Source: Amblyomma americanum
Taxonomy: Eukaryota; Arthropoda; Arachnida; Ixodida; Ixodidae
Assembly: GCF_052857255.1 (NCBI RefSeq)
Contig: NC_135498.1
Span: 87,724,639-87,788,638 of the forward strand
Reading direction: 5' to 3'
Length of the DNA: 64,000 bases
Under the pieces are notes generated by a model. The model was not told where the DNA came from. It saw only the letters and a list, made by a program, of their open reading frames with translations, and did not search any database. The translations under genes were made by a program, and so were the position numbers. Of this stretch, positions 22,210 through 33,010 are shown in pieces (within the stretch, counting starts at the first letter, position 1; each line of letters opens with the position of its first letter).

Positions 22210-25200
22210 GTGGTGGTGGTAAAAACGTTTATTTCCTCTGAAAAGAGGGAGTTACATGGAGGGTGCTCTGGAGTCAGGCTTAGTGCCCTTCCTCTCACAA
22301 TCACTAGGTGGAGTCCCTAGTACGGGACCCCAGTGGCTTCCGCTGCCGCCATAGCTCGTTCGACCATCGCCTTTTGGGCTTTCAGGTCGCAACAGGCGAG
22401 TAGGGTCGCCTCCCAGTCCTCCCGGGTGGGGTTTGGGTTTGGAGTAAAAGCAGGGTTGGAGGGGCACGCCCACACCATGTGGTAGAGGTCCGAGGACCTC
22501 TCCCCACAGTGCGGGCACTCCCCGGAGAAGGCAAGGTCAAAGTTCTTTAGCGAGGCCGGGCACATCATGGTGTTCGTGACAAGGCGGAGGAACAGGCGTT
22601 CCTCAGCTCTCGTTAATCCTCTACACGGGTGGGGGTACAGTTTATGTCTATCTTTGTATAATTGCGTTATTTCCTTGTAAGTGTAGGTCGGCGTGGCTTC
22701 CGCTACTTCTTCAGAGGAGGCGGGGGACGAGGTTGCCCGGTTAGAGAGCGCGCGGGCGGTTGCATCTGCTGCCTCGTTTCCTCCTAGCTCCGAGTGGGCC
22801 GGAGCCCAGACTATGAAGCGGTGGGATGGACCTCCTACGTACGAGCTGTTTTGCAGTAGCCGGTAGGCCAGGTACGGGACCCAGCCCTGTTGGACGTTCC
22901 GACACGCCCCTCGCGAGTCGGTTATGATTGTCTTGGAATCGGAGTGTGTTGCCGCTAATGCGATGGCGACTTCCTCTGCTTGAGTGACGCTTCGGGCTTT
23001 AAAGGTGAGCCCGTTCACCGTTTTGGACTCGTGGATCACTGCCGCCGTGTACCACCCGCCTTGGTGCGGGCCGGATGCGTCCACGTAGTATACCCCGGGT
23101 TTCCTTCCGTAGTGGTGAGCTAAGGCCTCTGCCCTGGCCCTGCGTCTACCCTCGTGGTCGTCCCTGGACATCTTAATTGGGAGTGGTCTTACGTGCAGGG
23201 CGTAACGCCACTCCTGAGAGAGTCTTACTCTCTCCTCGGTTAGAGTCGTGTGTTCTATGTGCAGACGGGCTAAAAGGCGGCGTCCTGACGGCGTCTGCGA
23301 TAATCGCGTGTATTGACCTGTGAGGTGGGCTTCTCTAAGTTCATCGAAGGAGTTCGTCATACCCAGACCTTGGAGTCTCAGGTGAGACGTGGTTATCGGG
23401 AGGTCGAGGGCCTTCTTCGCCATTTTGCGTATTATCACCTCGATGATGTTCTGGTCGTGTTTGTTGAGGCGGAGATAGGGGGTCGAGCACAGGATTCTGC
23501 TTGTTACAAAGGCATTGGCCAGCCGCAAGGCGTCTTTGCTTCGCAATCCCCCTTTCTTGTTCGAGACTCTGCGGACCATTCGGCCCACCTGATCTCCCAC
23601 CTTCTTTAGTTTGTCGAGCGTGGTCGTCGCCAGCCGACGCTGGTGGATGAAAAGACCTAGGACTCTAATTTCTTTTCTTTCGGGTATCGGTTCCGATCCA
23701 AGTCTCAATTTTATCTTGTTTGTGCAATTTTTGTTGGGGCGAATGTGCACGAATTCGGATTTTTGAGGGGAGCAATGAAGGCCACATCTTTTCGCGCACT
23801 CGTTCACCGCGGTGGCCGCCTCCTGCAGGCTGGCCTCCATTTCACCGAGAGAGTCCTGCGTGGCCCAAATGGAGATGTCGTCCGCGTACAGTGCGTGCTG
23901 CACACCCGGGACTATCTCCAGGTGGACCGGCAGGTTCTTCATTGCCAAGTTGAAAAGCAAGGGGATAGCACCGCTCCCTGTGGCGTTCCTCTCGTGCCCT
24001 AATAGAAAGGGGCCGTGTTCCGCGTTCTGGATCCTCACGTAGGCCTGTCTGTCCGTGAGGAAGCGTTTTATGTACTCGAAAGCGTTCCTGCCGCATCCCG
24101 TCTCTGATAGGTGTGTGAGGATCGCCTCGTGTGTCACATTATCGAAGGCTCCCTTCAGATCTAGGGCCAGCACTATCTTATCCCCGTTCGGATGTTCGAT
24201 CGGGTTTAGTACCTCCCTGCTGAGCTGCAGCAGGATGTCCTGAGCCGATTTATTTGGCCTGAAGCCGTACATCGAGTCGGCGAAGACTCGCTTGTTTTCT
24301 AGGTACTCAGATAGTCTATCTCTGACCATAGCTTCCATCAGTTTGCCCACGCACGAGGTGAGAGAAATAGGTCTTAGGTTATCCGTATCTATGGCCTTGC
24401 CCGCCTTGGGGATGAAAGTTATCAGCGCCGTCTTCCACTCCGTGGGAAGTGGAGCTTCGCCCATCCAAACCGAATTAAAGTGTTTTAGGAGGGATTCGTA
24501 TGCGCGGTCCGGCATATTGGCTAGGAGTTTTACCGAGATCCCGTCCCTTCCTGGCGCGGTCCCGCGTTTCATCCTCACTAGAGCGGCCTTGAGTTCGTAT
24601 ATTTTGAAAGGTTCGTCCAGCTCAGCATTTTGGGCTCCACTGTATCTGTAAGCTTCTCCCCTTGGATCTTGGGCCGTGCTCAGGTACTGGTCCCGAAGCT
24701 TCAGTGCGAGCTGGGCCGTATTTCCTTGAAATGCATGTACCGCTCTCTGCAGGTGCTTCTGCGTCTCGGTGAGCGTCTGGTTGGGATCGATGAGCGCCCG
24801 GAAGAGGCGCCACGTGTTTTTGCTAGACATCTGCCTAGCGGCCGCGTTGCACCTATCTACCCAGTTCGCGTCCGCGAGTTGCGCCGCGTACTCCGCCGCT
24901 TCTTCAGTGATTGCCGCGATCCGAGCTCTTAGCTTTCGGTTATGCTTCTGTCTACGCCATCTTTTGACCATGCTACGTCTGGCTGCCCAGAGGTGGAGGA
25001 GGTGGGTGTCCACGTCCGTCACCGCCTCTGAGAGCTATACCTGCGTCTCCGTCGAACGCAGGTTGATCAGCAGCTGTTTTGTCCAGGCTTGATAACCCTG
25101 CTCCTGGATGGAGCTTACCTCGTATTCCTTTCTAAATTTCGTCCAGTCCGGCAGCATAGTGTGCCCCATAGGCCTGGTAAGGGGTTTCGTACGGATCGTT

Positions 25201-25570
25201 ATGGTGATCAGGCAGTGGTCACTACCGAGAGTTTCCTCCGTATTCGTCCACTCCACTCGCCTCGCGTTTTTCGTGAAGGTTAAGTCGGGACACGTGTCCC
25301 TCTGCACCGAGTTCCCTATCCGCGTGGGGCACGCCGGGTCAGTGTGTAGGGTTAGACCTAACGCGGACGCCGCCTCCGCTAGCTTCCGTCCTCGTATGTC
25401 TTCTCGATGATAGCCCCATGAGGGACTCTGCGCGTTGAAATCTCCCATTACTAGTAGCGGGTCTCGTCCTGCTTCCCTGATAGCTCTGCTCAGGAGTGTG
25501 GAGAAGGTTACGTTTTTTGCTTTAGGTTGGCAGTACACGTTCAGGATGTGTAGCGGCGAATCCTCCTTTT
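22210..25570 (-). mobile_element. I-clade non-LTR retrotransposon, 5'-truncated
   Basis: The insertion is bounded by TCGTCATTACCG (22198-22209) and TCGTCATTGCCG (25571-25582), a 12 bp target duplication with one mismatch. The 3' end carries a short ACC-repeat tail (22210-22222). The 5' end is cut inside the endonuclease domain. The body is one continuous reading frame but for a single stop. Compared with the Gypsy host it is little damaged, which suggests a later arrival. Confidence 0.93.
22317..25570 (-). pseudogene. Endonuclease-RT-RNase H polyprotein, one TAG stop
   Basis: From the 5' cut, residues with LLVMGDFNAQSPSWGY, TRIGNSVQRDTCPDLTF and LGSDHCLI are the apurinic-type endonuclease. 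A TAG at 25035-25037 interrupts the frame; the same frame goes on at once into the reverse transcriptase, so the part downstream is not a separate gene. RT shows PGRDGISVKLL, RPISLTSCVGKLME, motif A LALDLKGAFDNV and motif C ALYADDISIW. Motif B is unusual: ATGSGAIPLLFNLAM in place of the expected PQGSVLSP type. RNase H keeps YVDASG, QAEEVAIALA, ITDSRGA and GGNEAADATAR. A CPHCG-H-C zinc knuckle follows near the C-terminus. The stop at 22317 leaves a 107 bp 3' UTR. Confidence 0.92.
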
Positions 25571-25582
25571 TCGTCATTGCCG

Positions 25583-28207
25583 AAGGTCCGACAAACGTCG
25601 ATTGCCAAGCATCGCATTATAACCGACCAGCACGCCCGACCTCTCCGTCAAAGCCCCTACCGTGCGTCGCCGCCAGAACGATAAGCCATCCGGGACCAAG
25701 TCGAAGAAATGCTTCGCGACGACGTCATCCAGCCATCAAACAGCCCATGGGCGGCACCGGTTGTTCTAGTGAGAAAGAAAGACGGCGTACTTCGGTTCTG
25801 CGTTGATTACCGCCGCTTGAACAACATAACAAAGAAGGACGTCCACATCCTGCCCCGCATCGAAGACAAACTGGACCGCCTCTCCAACGCCAAATATTTC
25901 TCGTCGATGGACCTAAAGAGCGGGTACTGGCAAATTGAGGTCGACGAAAATGATCGCGAGAAGACAGCATTCATCACTCCGGATGGGCTGTTTGAGTTCA
26001 AGGTTATGCCATTTGGTCTCTGTTCCGCACCAGCGACGTTTCAGCGATTAATGGATACAGTTCTGGCAGGCCTGAAATGGCAAATTTGTCTGGTATATTT
26101 AAATGACGTCTTTGTCTTTGCCTTGAACTTTGAAGAGCACCTCAAAAAACTTCGATCAGTACTAGACGCCATCAAGTCGTCTGGCCTAACCTTGAAAGCA
26201 GAGAAGTGCCACTTTGCCTACGAAGAGCTGCTGTTTCTAGTCCACATCGTTAGCAAGGAGGGAGTACGCCCAGACCCGCAGAAAACAGCTGCTATTGAAC
26301 AGTTTCCACCTCCGGCTGATAAGAAAGCAGTGCGCAGATTTCTCAGACTGTGCGCATATTATCGGCGATTTGCGAAAAACTTTTCGCGCATCGCCGAGCC
26401 CCTGAACCAACTGACGAAGGCAGACGTGTCATCTAAATGGAAAGCGCCGCAAGCAGAAACCTTCAAAGAACTTCAGCGTCGTTTACAGTCCCCACCGATC
26501 CTCGCGAATTTTAATGAAAACGCCGATACTGAAGTTCATAACGACGCACGCAGCGTGGGCCTAAACGCCGTCCTCGTTCAAAGAAGCGACGGGCTGGAAA
26601 AAGTCACCGCATACGCCAGCCATTCCCTTTCCAAGGTCGGGGCTAACTATTCGACGACTGAGGAGTGCCTTGCCGTCATCTGGGCTACGTCGAAATTCCG
26701 CCCCTACCTGTACGGACAACCGTTCAAGGTGGTCAGCGATCACCACGCGCTGTGCTGGATTGCCAATATGAAGGACCCCTCGGGCCGACTCACTCGATGG
26801 AGTCTGCGTCTCCAGGAGTTTGACGTCACCGTCGTTTACAAGTCCGGACGCAAGCACTCTGATGCCAATTGCCTCTCACGAGCCCCTGTAGATACACCGC
26901 CGCCGGACGACGATGAGGACGCCTTCCTGGGACCCATCGGCCCCAGCTCTTTGCTCAGCAGCAACGCTCGGACCCCGAACTAAAACGCCTCATCGAGTAC
27001 CTGGAAGGCAAGGTTTCTTCAGCCCCCGCTTCATTCAAGCGAGGACTGTCTTCCTTCTGTGTGCAGAATGAGGTCCTTGTGAAGAACTTTACAGCGAGCA
27101 AAACAGCCTACCTCCTTGTTGTACCTGCTTGTCTTCGCGAAGAAGTTCTACACACTTCACACGACGAGCCGACAGCTGGACATCTCGGGTGTACTCGCAC
27201 CCTCCGCCGCATTCAAGACAAATATTACTGGCCCCGACTGTCTGCCGATGTCGCATATTATGTGAAAACCTGCCGAGATTTCCAGCAACGAAAGACCCCT
27301 CTCACACGACCAGCAGGATTTCTGAACCCCATTGAACCTCCCTCAAGGCCCTTTCAGCAGATCGGCATCGACTTACTTGGCACCTTATCGAAGTCAACGT
27401 CTGGAAATAAGTGGATCATCATAGCGACCGACTACCTGACACGCTACGCCGAAGCAAAAGCCCAACCAAACGAAACAGCAGCAAAAGTCGCCAAATTCTT
27501 CGTGGAGTGCACTCCTCTGTGACGCGGCGCCCCTGATGTGCTCATCGCGGACAGAGACACAGCGTTCACGTCGGAACTGACGCAAGCGATCCTGCGTTAC
27601 AGCCAAACCAGCCACCGGAGGACAACTGCACACCATCCGCAGACCAACGGACTGACTGAGCGCCTGAACAAAACCATCGCCGATATGCTCGCCATGTGTG
27701 TCGATGCCGAACATAAGACCTGGGACGTCATTACTGCCTTACATCGTCTTCGCGTAAACACCGAGGTGAAGGAGACCACCCAGATGACGCCTTTTAGGCT
27801 CTTCCATGCCAGGGAGGCCACGACCACGCTAGACGCCATGCTGCCCAACGTTAGCGAAGAAGAGAACGTCGACGTCGCCGCCTACCTTCAACGCGCAGAA
27901 GCAGCTCGAAGGCTCGCCCGATTACGGATCAAAGACCAGCAACGGACCAACGCCAGAAGCTACAACCTACGAAGACACAACGCGGCATACAAGCCAGGAG
28001 ACCAAGTCTCGATTTGGACGCCCATTCGCCGCCGTGGATTGAGTGAAAAGCTTTTGCGCCGCTATTTCGGCCCTTACAAGGTTTCTTCGTCGACCAGGTG
28101 AACTCGATTATGAAGTCATCCCTAACGCAATGACTGCATCCCAGCGACGCTGCATACGACCAGAAGTTGTCCATGTCATCCGTCTGAAGCCCTATTCTTC
28201 GCGCTAA
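25583..28207 (+). pseudogene. Gypsy pol: RT, RNase H, integrase
   Basis: RT reads MLRDDVIQPSNSPWAAPVVL, FCVDYRRLNNIT and FSSMDLKSGYWQIEV. The catalytic box reads YLNDV where YLDD is needed, removing one active-site Asp. RNase H keeps the SDHHALCW block. The C-terminal RT-RNase H frame ends at 26983; a frameshift joins to integrase at 27061. The integrase zinc finger reads CRDFQQRK, so the second cysteine of CxxC is lost. The core keeps IATDYLTRY, IADRDTAF and [13 protein letters not shown] (Asp, Asp, Glu), but a TGA lies between them at 27520-27522. A one-base insertion near 28084 shifts the C-terminus, which then reads RRPGELDYEVIPNAM to the stop at 28207. Confidence 0.9.
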
Positions 28208-28309
28208 AGGACGCTGCATTTCCACCCTCTGTGTTTATTTTCGCACGATCCGTTTTATTTTTTGCTAGTCGCATTATTCGTTTAATGCAATGGGTCGATG
28301 CTTCTTTGA

Positions 28310-28640
28310 GAGGGGAATCGCTTTTTTTTTGCAACGCAAGACGCGACTAGATTTATCTCGATTGATCGCAGCCAGGCAGAACTGATTTTACGTTGTTCCG
28401 GAATGTTCAAGTAACTTTAGACGTTTTAGCTCAAAAGTTCGTTGTCAGCTTTAAATTGAGCACGGCCGAGAGCGGCGGGCATTCTCTGTTCGACGACCGC
28501 CGAGCACGTTTGTTGGTACGCCGCCGCCGAGTGATTCAGTCTATTATGGGCGCAAGTGAGCCCAACAAGCAGTTTTCTTTTAGAAGGACTTTTGTCTGTC
28601 TTCATCACTGGTTCGACTGCCGTCACCACTACGTTACAAT
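28310..28640 (+). repeat. Gypsy 3' LTR-like region
   Basis: A purine tract (GAGAGGGGAA, about 28308-28317) 100 bp after the pol stop marks the usual left edge of a 3' LTR. The segment TTAAATTGAGCACGGCCGAG through GACGACCGCCGAGCACG is shared with 60995-61060. The right edge is taken near CACTACGTTACA. No 5' LTR partner is in the window, so the boundaries are approximate. Confidence 0.6.
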
Positions 28641-28736
28641 ATGGTCTCATCACGGCCACAGATGTCACATGCAGGGTTATGAGCCATGTCGACCACAGTA
28701 GAGTAATGGTTGCTGAAAGCTACACCAAGCCACAAG

Positions 28737-28912
28737 GGTTCGATTCCGGCCGCCTCAGTCGAATTTCGATGGAGGCGAAATGCTAGAGGCCCGTGTACTG
28801 TGCGATGTCAGTGCACGTTAAAGAACCCCAGGTGGTCGAAATTTCCGGAGCCCTTCACTACGGCGTCCCTCATAGCCTGAGTCGGTTTGAGACGTTAAAC
28901 ACCCATAAACCA
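28737..28912 (+). repeat. Ruka-like SINE, 5'-truncated
   Basis: It begins inside the B-box (GGTTCGATTCCGGCC) and continues through GGAGGCGAAATGCTAGAGGC, CAGTGCACGTTAAAGAACCC and GACGTTAAACACCCATAAAC. Confidence 0.9.
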
Positions 28913-28984
28913 TATACCAAGCCACAGGCGAGACAGCAAAGTAGCGTCACGTCGTGGTAGGCCAGGTGGAAGCCGTAGCTTCAG

Positions 28985-29200
28985 GTCAGAATCCAGAGAT
29001 AATACACGCGGGTTTGAAAGCTGGCCTGAATTCCACAAGGAAAGCGTGAGCTCCCGCGCCAGAGTTCAAAACCTACCCGCGGCATCAGCTCTCGAGATGG
29101 GGATGGAGACAAAATCGCCCTCGTGGTGAACAGTTCGCGCGGCCTCGTCCGCGCGGTGGTTGCCTGCGATGCCGCTGTGTCCTGGCAGCCATTGTTAGGC
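28985..29200 (-). pseudogene. I-clade LINE RNase H fragment
   Basis: The minus strand encodes QWLPGHSGIAGNHRADEAAR, the last catalytic block of a LINE-type RNase H, followed by an Ala- and Ile-containing tail with an in-frame stop. Nothing else of the element remains next to it. Confidence 0.82.
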
Positions 29201-29558
29201 AATATCGTCCCCATTATTGGTGGCGGTGTGGTCGTAACATAGCGTGTTACAAAATTGCCTAAAGAAAGCACTGCTAGCGGTCACTCTATCATAACTCGGA
29301 AGATTCAGCGCAAAGCTCAACCTCAACAAATTGATGCAGTCGTCAATATGGCAGGTCACACAAATAATCCCTCTGTGATGAGGTGTGATTGCTATTATTT
29401 GTCGGTCTGCTCGTGTAACATTCTTTTTAATGCGTTCGAAGCGTCCCAAGTCCCATTAGCAGAAAAGCCGCCATTGGCCGTCTGTCGTCGTCCATGGCAC
29501 GAAATTCGGATATCAGAACGCCGGTGCATGAGGTCACATGTAAGAGAACATATGTACA

Positions 29559-29620
29559 GTCAATAATGAGGAACAATAACGTAATATGATCATATTACGT
29601 TATTGTTCCTCATTCTTGAC
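29559..29620 (+). repeat. 62 bp near-perfect palindrome
   Basis: The centre is ATATGATCATAT at 29589/29590. The arms are 31 bp with a single mismatch (29564 against 29615) and no loop. Confidence 0.95.
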
Positions 29621-29625
29621 AGTCA

Positions 29626-29655
29626 TGACTTTCATAGGTCGACCTATGAAAGTCA
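29626..29655 (+). repeat. 30 bp perfect palindrome
   Basis: The centre is GGTCGACC at 29640/29641 with arms of 15 bp. It begins 5 bp after the 62 bp palindrome. Confidence 0.95.
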
Positions 29656-30414
29656 GGACTCGTATTCAACGTATCATGACTCAGCACTAATTTATAGGTA
29701 ATGGAAGGTGTATGGAGTTTGTACAAAGTATGCGTAGTCATGGCACGTGTTCATAGTCATCACACATCACTGAACACTTCTGCAACGTAATGAAAAGGTG
29801 CTTTACAAGTAATGTATCTAAGTTGTACAGAGTTTGTACAAAGTATTTATATTCATGACTCATATTCATTCTGCAAAATAGCACGACTAAGCACTTAATG
29901 CGTTCGCATTCTGACAAGTAAACAGCCTTAAGAGCCTCTTCCGAATTATTGTGAGTCCCGGGCGCTGGTGTAGAGTTTTTGAAATTGCACAGATGGCGTG
30001 TCGTAGCATTGCGTAGTTGTTTGGGAGTTCAATGAAGGCTGCTTGCTATTTTTTCACTACCGTCATCAAAACACAGCACACCAAAAAGAAAGGAAGGTGC
30101 TTGTATTACTGGACGGAACAAAAACTGTACTTTTTGTCTGTCGAAATAGGACGGGCGCGTCAACTATGCGAGCGCATTCATTACGCCAGTAAATACGGTA
30201 ACACGACTGCTGCGACAGCTTACAACAAGGCTGCGACGCCCTTACCACCAGAGGAAGCGCACTGCACAGCTATCGCGAAACCTCCCAGATATTTCACTCG
30301 CCCCAGAAGGAAGATGGAGCAGTGCGCGACCTTGCTTTCGTCACATATTGGCTGCTAAGGAGTGCAAGAGGGGGAGCTATTTTACAACTATAGCCGGATA
30401 CCACTCAAGAACGA
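29656..30414. other. Noncoding; short direct repeats
   Basis: GAGTTTGTACAAAGTAT occurs at about 29716 and 29830, each followed within 20 bp by TTCATG- or GTCATG-type strings. This looks like part of the same unit as the palindromes. No gene is recognised further right. Confidence 0.5.
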
Positions 30415-30482
30415 AGATACTTTTTCCCCATCAAGGGACCCCATTCAAGCCAATGGCGTCGGCCGATTCTCATGAGCCTACC
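30415..30482. mobile_element. MITE fragment, CCTGCTAG family
   Basis: TTTTTCCCCATCAAGGGACC and GCCAATGGCGTCGGCCGATT match the left arm at 19285. It is truncated on the right. Confidence 0.6.
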
Positions 30483-30700
30483 TCTATACTTTCGCTATAC
30501 TATAGTCCTTGACAAAGCAGCGTGCTGCTTCATGATTGCAGGATTCAAAAAGATAGCAAAGTAGTATGCATAGTGTGCTTCTTTCTTTCATTGCTATTTC
30601 ATAGTTTTTTATCGTTGTTTATTATCTGAGTCTATAAAAGGGAAATGGTTATATGAATGAAACAAGGTGGATCGTGGCATAAATGTATAGATTTTTATGA

Positions 30701-30813
30701 ACACGTACAAGCGCACAAAAAAACACAAACACACGAAGAGACAGACACACCATGAGCGCTTTCTCAGTCTCAGTCTCTTCGTGTGTTTGTGTTTTTTGTG
30801 CGCTTGTACGTGT
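30701..30813 (+). repeat. Inverted repeat, 41 bp arms
   Basis: The left arm ACACGTACAAGCGCAC through CACACGAAGAGAC mirrors the right arm GTCTCTTCGTGTG through GTGCGCTTGTACGTGT, with one length difference in an A run. The loop is about 30 bp. Confidence 0.93.
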
Positions 30814-30829
30814 TTGCAATGCGCCAACT

Positions 30830-33010
30830 TGCCCAACAGTCCGTGCTCCTGAGAAATTTACGCGTCGAATAAAGTCTAGAAGAGATCGATGATGCGGTTC
30901 CTGCGTCCAAGCATCACTGGATGCAGAACCGTCCGGCAAAGGACCTGCTGCTGCCAAATGCCGGATTCTTGTCAGCTTTATAAACGGGCAGACCCACGGT
31001 AGACAGCCCATTTCTTCGCCAACTTCCTGGTATAGCATAACCCGGGGCGGGAAACAAGCCTCGGGAAGTCAATCAAGGTAAGAGCGACGGCCGCAATGAG
31101 TGTCACCGTGGATGGGATGCTCCTGAAACGCAGCCTCCTTAATACGGGTGAGACCGTGGGGTGGGGGTGGGGGGCCAATACTGAACACAGATAGACTAAG
31201 ATATTTGTGCGGAGCTTGAGGCGCTCATTGCTCGTCAAAAGGAAAGTGGCGGAATACACGCTGAGGAGCTGAGATGGTGGCGAGAATGATGGAAGCCAGG
31301 CGGATAGCCGAATCTGTGTGGTTTTGCGAACTCCAGGGGTCACGTGCAATCCATTCAATACGTATTGGCTGATTGACGTGAGCTGCCAGACTATCAATAT
31401 CTGTCAAGTCACTGGGTTGTGGCTGACGCGTCGTAATACGCGAATTGCCTGAAGGGCATCGGTGCGGATGACAATGCGGGTCACAGTAGGACAGGTAACC
31501 GGCCGAAGACGAAAGCGCTTCCTGGACAGTCACCAGCTCTGCACAGAAGGAGCAAGGAGGTTGCTCTAGTCTTGACCTCGGCGTCAAATGAAGGGCAGTG
31601 AACTGCTCGCGTAAAATCGTAGCCCTTGATGCTCGAATCCAAACAGATAACGATGGAGCCATTGGGCAGGTGGGAATCTTGCTCAAAAATGTGGTCGCGA
31701 AGAGACGACGCCGCAAAGTTTGATGCTGGGCGACGAATAACTGTCGGTTTGTGTTGCTTACTTGTTCAAAATTACAGGGAAGAAAAACCAGCAGCTGCTG
31801 TGGTAGTAAGAACTGCGAGGGAGCGCAAGCCATGAGTGCGCGTGCTGAATGCGAAAGGTTGGCCTTTGGCCTCCAAGGCTCACGTCGATGATCCACTAGC
31901 TCGTCTGTTCAGTTGAGCTGTGCATGCTCTTGTAAACCCACGATCGCGGTGATACGGGATGGCCAGTGATAGGCAACACGTAGCCTCTACATTTACGGCT
32001 TCGAGACAGTCCCCGTGAGCTTTGGGTAAAGACTAAAACGAAGTTTGAAAAATGATTCGCGGTTGCGAAACCGCGCTCAGCAAATGTCATGGGCCACTTT
32101 AGTAAGCTCCAACAGTTCTGGGAGCAGTACTACGGATCAGCCCGGATATCTGAGCCACCTGTTCTTTTAGCCGGAGCCACACATGTCGTCCCCGTCCCCT
32201 ACTAATTGATCGTCAAACCTAACTGGATTCTAATTGTCGAGCGTTCTTGCAATGCGGCCCTGGCCCATTGAAGACAATTGGCGTCGCAGCCAGCTTACAG
32301 CTGCTTCAGCGGTTAGCGATTAAGTTGTACGTAGTTTTGAGTACAGAAAGCTGAAGACCGATTGATTATGGATAGTTGACAGTAATATCTAAGGCCGACT
32401 GTGAAGCACCCGTTTGTGTCTGCAGGTCGCAGTGAATGCTCCACACAGTGATGTGTTCAATGCACGCTAGGAACTTAAGGCCAGGGACATCGCGTAAGCC
32501 CCGTGCGACGAAGATAAGAGCCATGTTGAATAATATTGGTAACAATATCGATCCCTCGGGTGCACTGCAAAGCTGGAGAAGTGATTTCACGGCGTCACCG
32601 CTGAGGCGTATTACGAATTTTCTGCCTTCAATAAAGAATTTTACAAAGTTTCTTACCCGAAACGGTAGATGCAGCATGTCAATTGAATCCTGGATGGCCA
32701 TATGTCTTATGTTATATACTTCGACGTGCATTGCATGAATGGAACGTACACCGTTTCTGCGGGTTGATGACAAGTCTCATGACACGAATGCATCCAAACC
32801 GTCCTCAGAGCCTAGGGAAGAGCGTAAATTTGGGCGCGGTGGTAGAAATCATGGTGCTCAAGCCAAGACGACCGCAGAGTGGCTAACATTTTCTCTGCTA
32901 GCTTAGACACCGTTGGCGTAAGTGACATGGGCCAGAGGTTCCAAAGGTTCGTTAGCGGCTTCCCTGGTTTCGGAAAGGGTATCTTAATAGCCCATTTCCG
33001 ATGTTTCCAC
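30830..33010 (-). mobile_element. I-clade non-LTR element relic
   Basis: The minus strand holds, in order, a palm entry block (WAIKIPFPKPGKPLT, 33000-32890), RT motif B and the region before motif C (32560-32430: APEGSILLPILFNMAL, then VPGLKFLACIEHITVWS where YADDITVW is expected), and an RNase H end (SLAAHVNQPIRIEW, DSAIRLAS at 31390-31270). Frameshifts and stops occur throughout. The catalytic box is destroyed. It is a different, older copy than the one at 22210-25570. Confidence 0.8.

Larger units (their letters stand above)
21643..28640 (+). mobile_element. Gypsy LTR retrotransposon relic
   Basis: Read in order: end of protease and linker (21643-22209), reverse transcriptase and RNase H (25583-26983), integrase (27000-28207) and a 3' LTR-like region (28310-28640). 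The gag gene and 5' LTR are missing. A minus-strand I-clade LINE (22210-25570) splits it between protease and reverse transcriptase. Damage to all three enzymes shows it cannot move. Confidence 0.9.

Noticed and set aside
22317..25022. A separate gene starting near 25022
   Set aside because: The first codon is GTG and the same frame is open upstream but for one TAG, so it is the downstream part of one interrupted LINE polyprotein.
29559..29655. CRISPR-like or bacterial terminator reading of the palindromes
   Set aside because: There is no spacer periodicity and the context is eukaryotic.
31225..31896. 223-codon minus-strand frame
   Set aside because: Only its C-terminal part resembles LINE RNase H; the rest is an out-of-frame reading of the same relic and not a gene.
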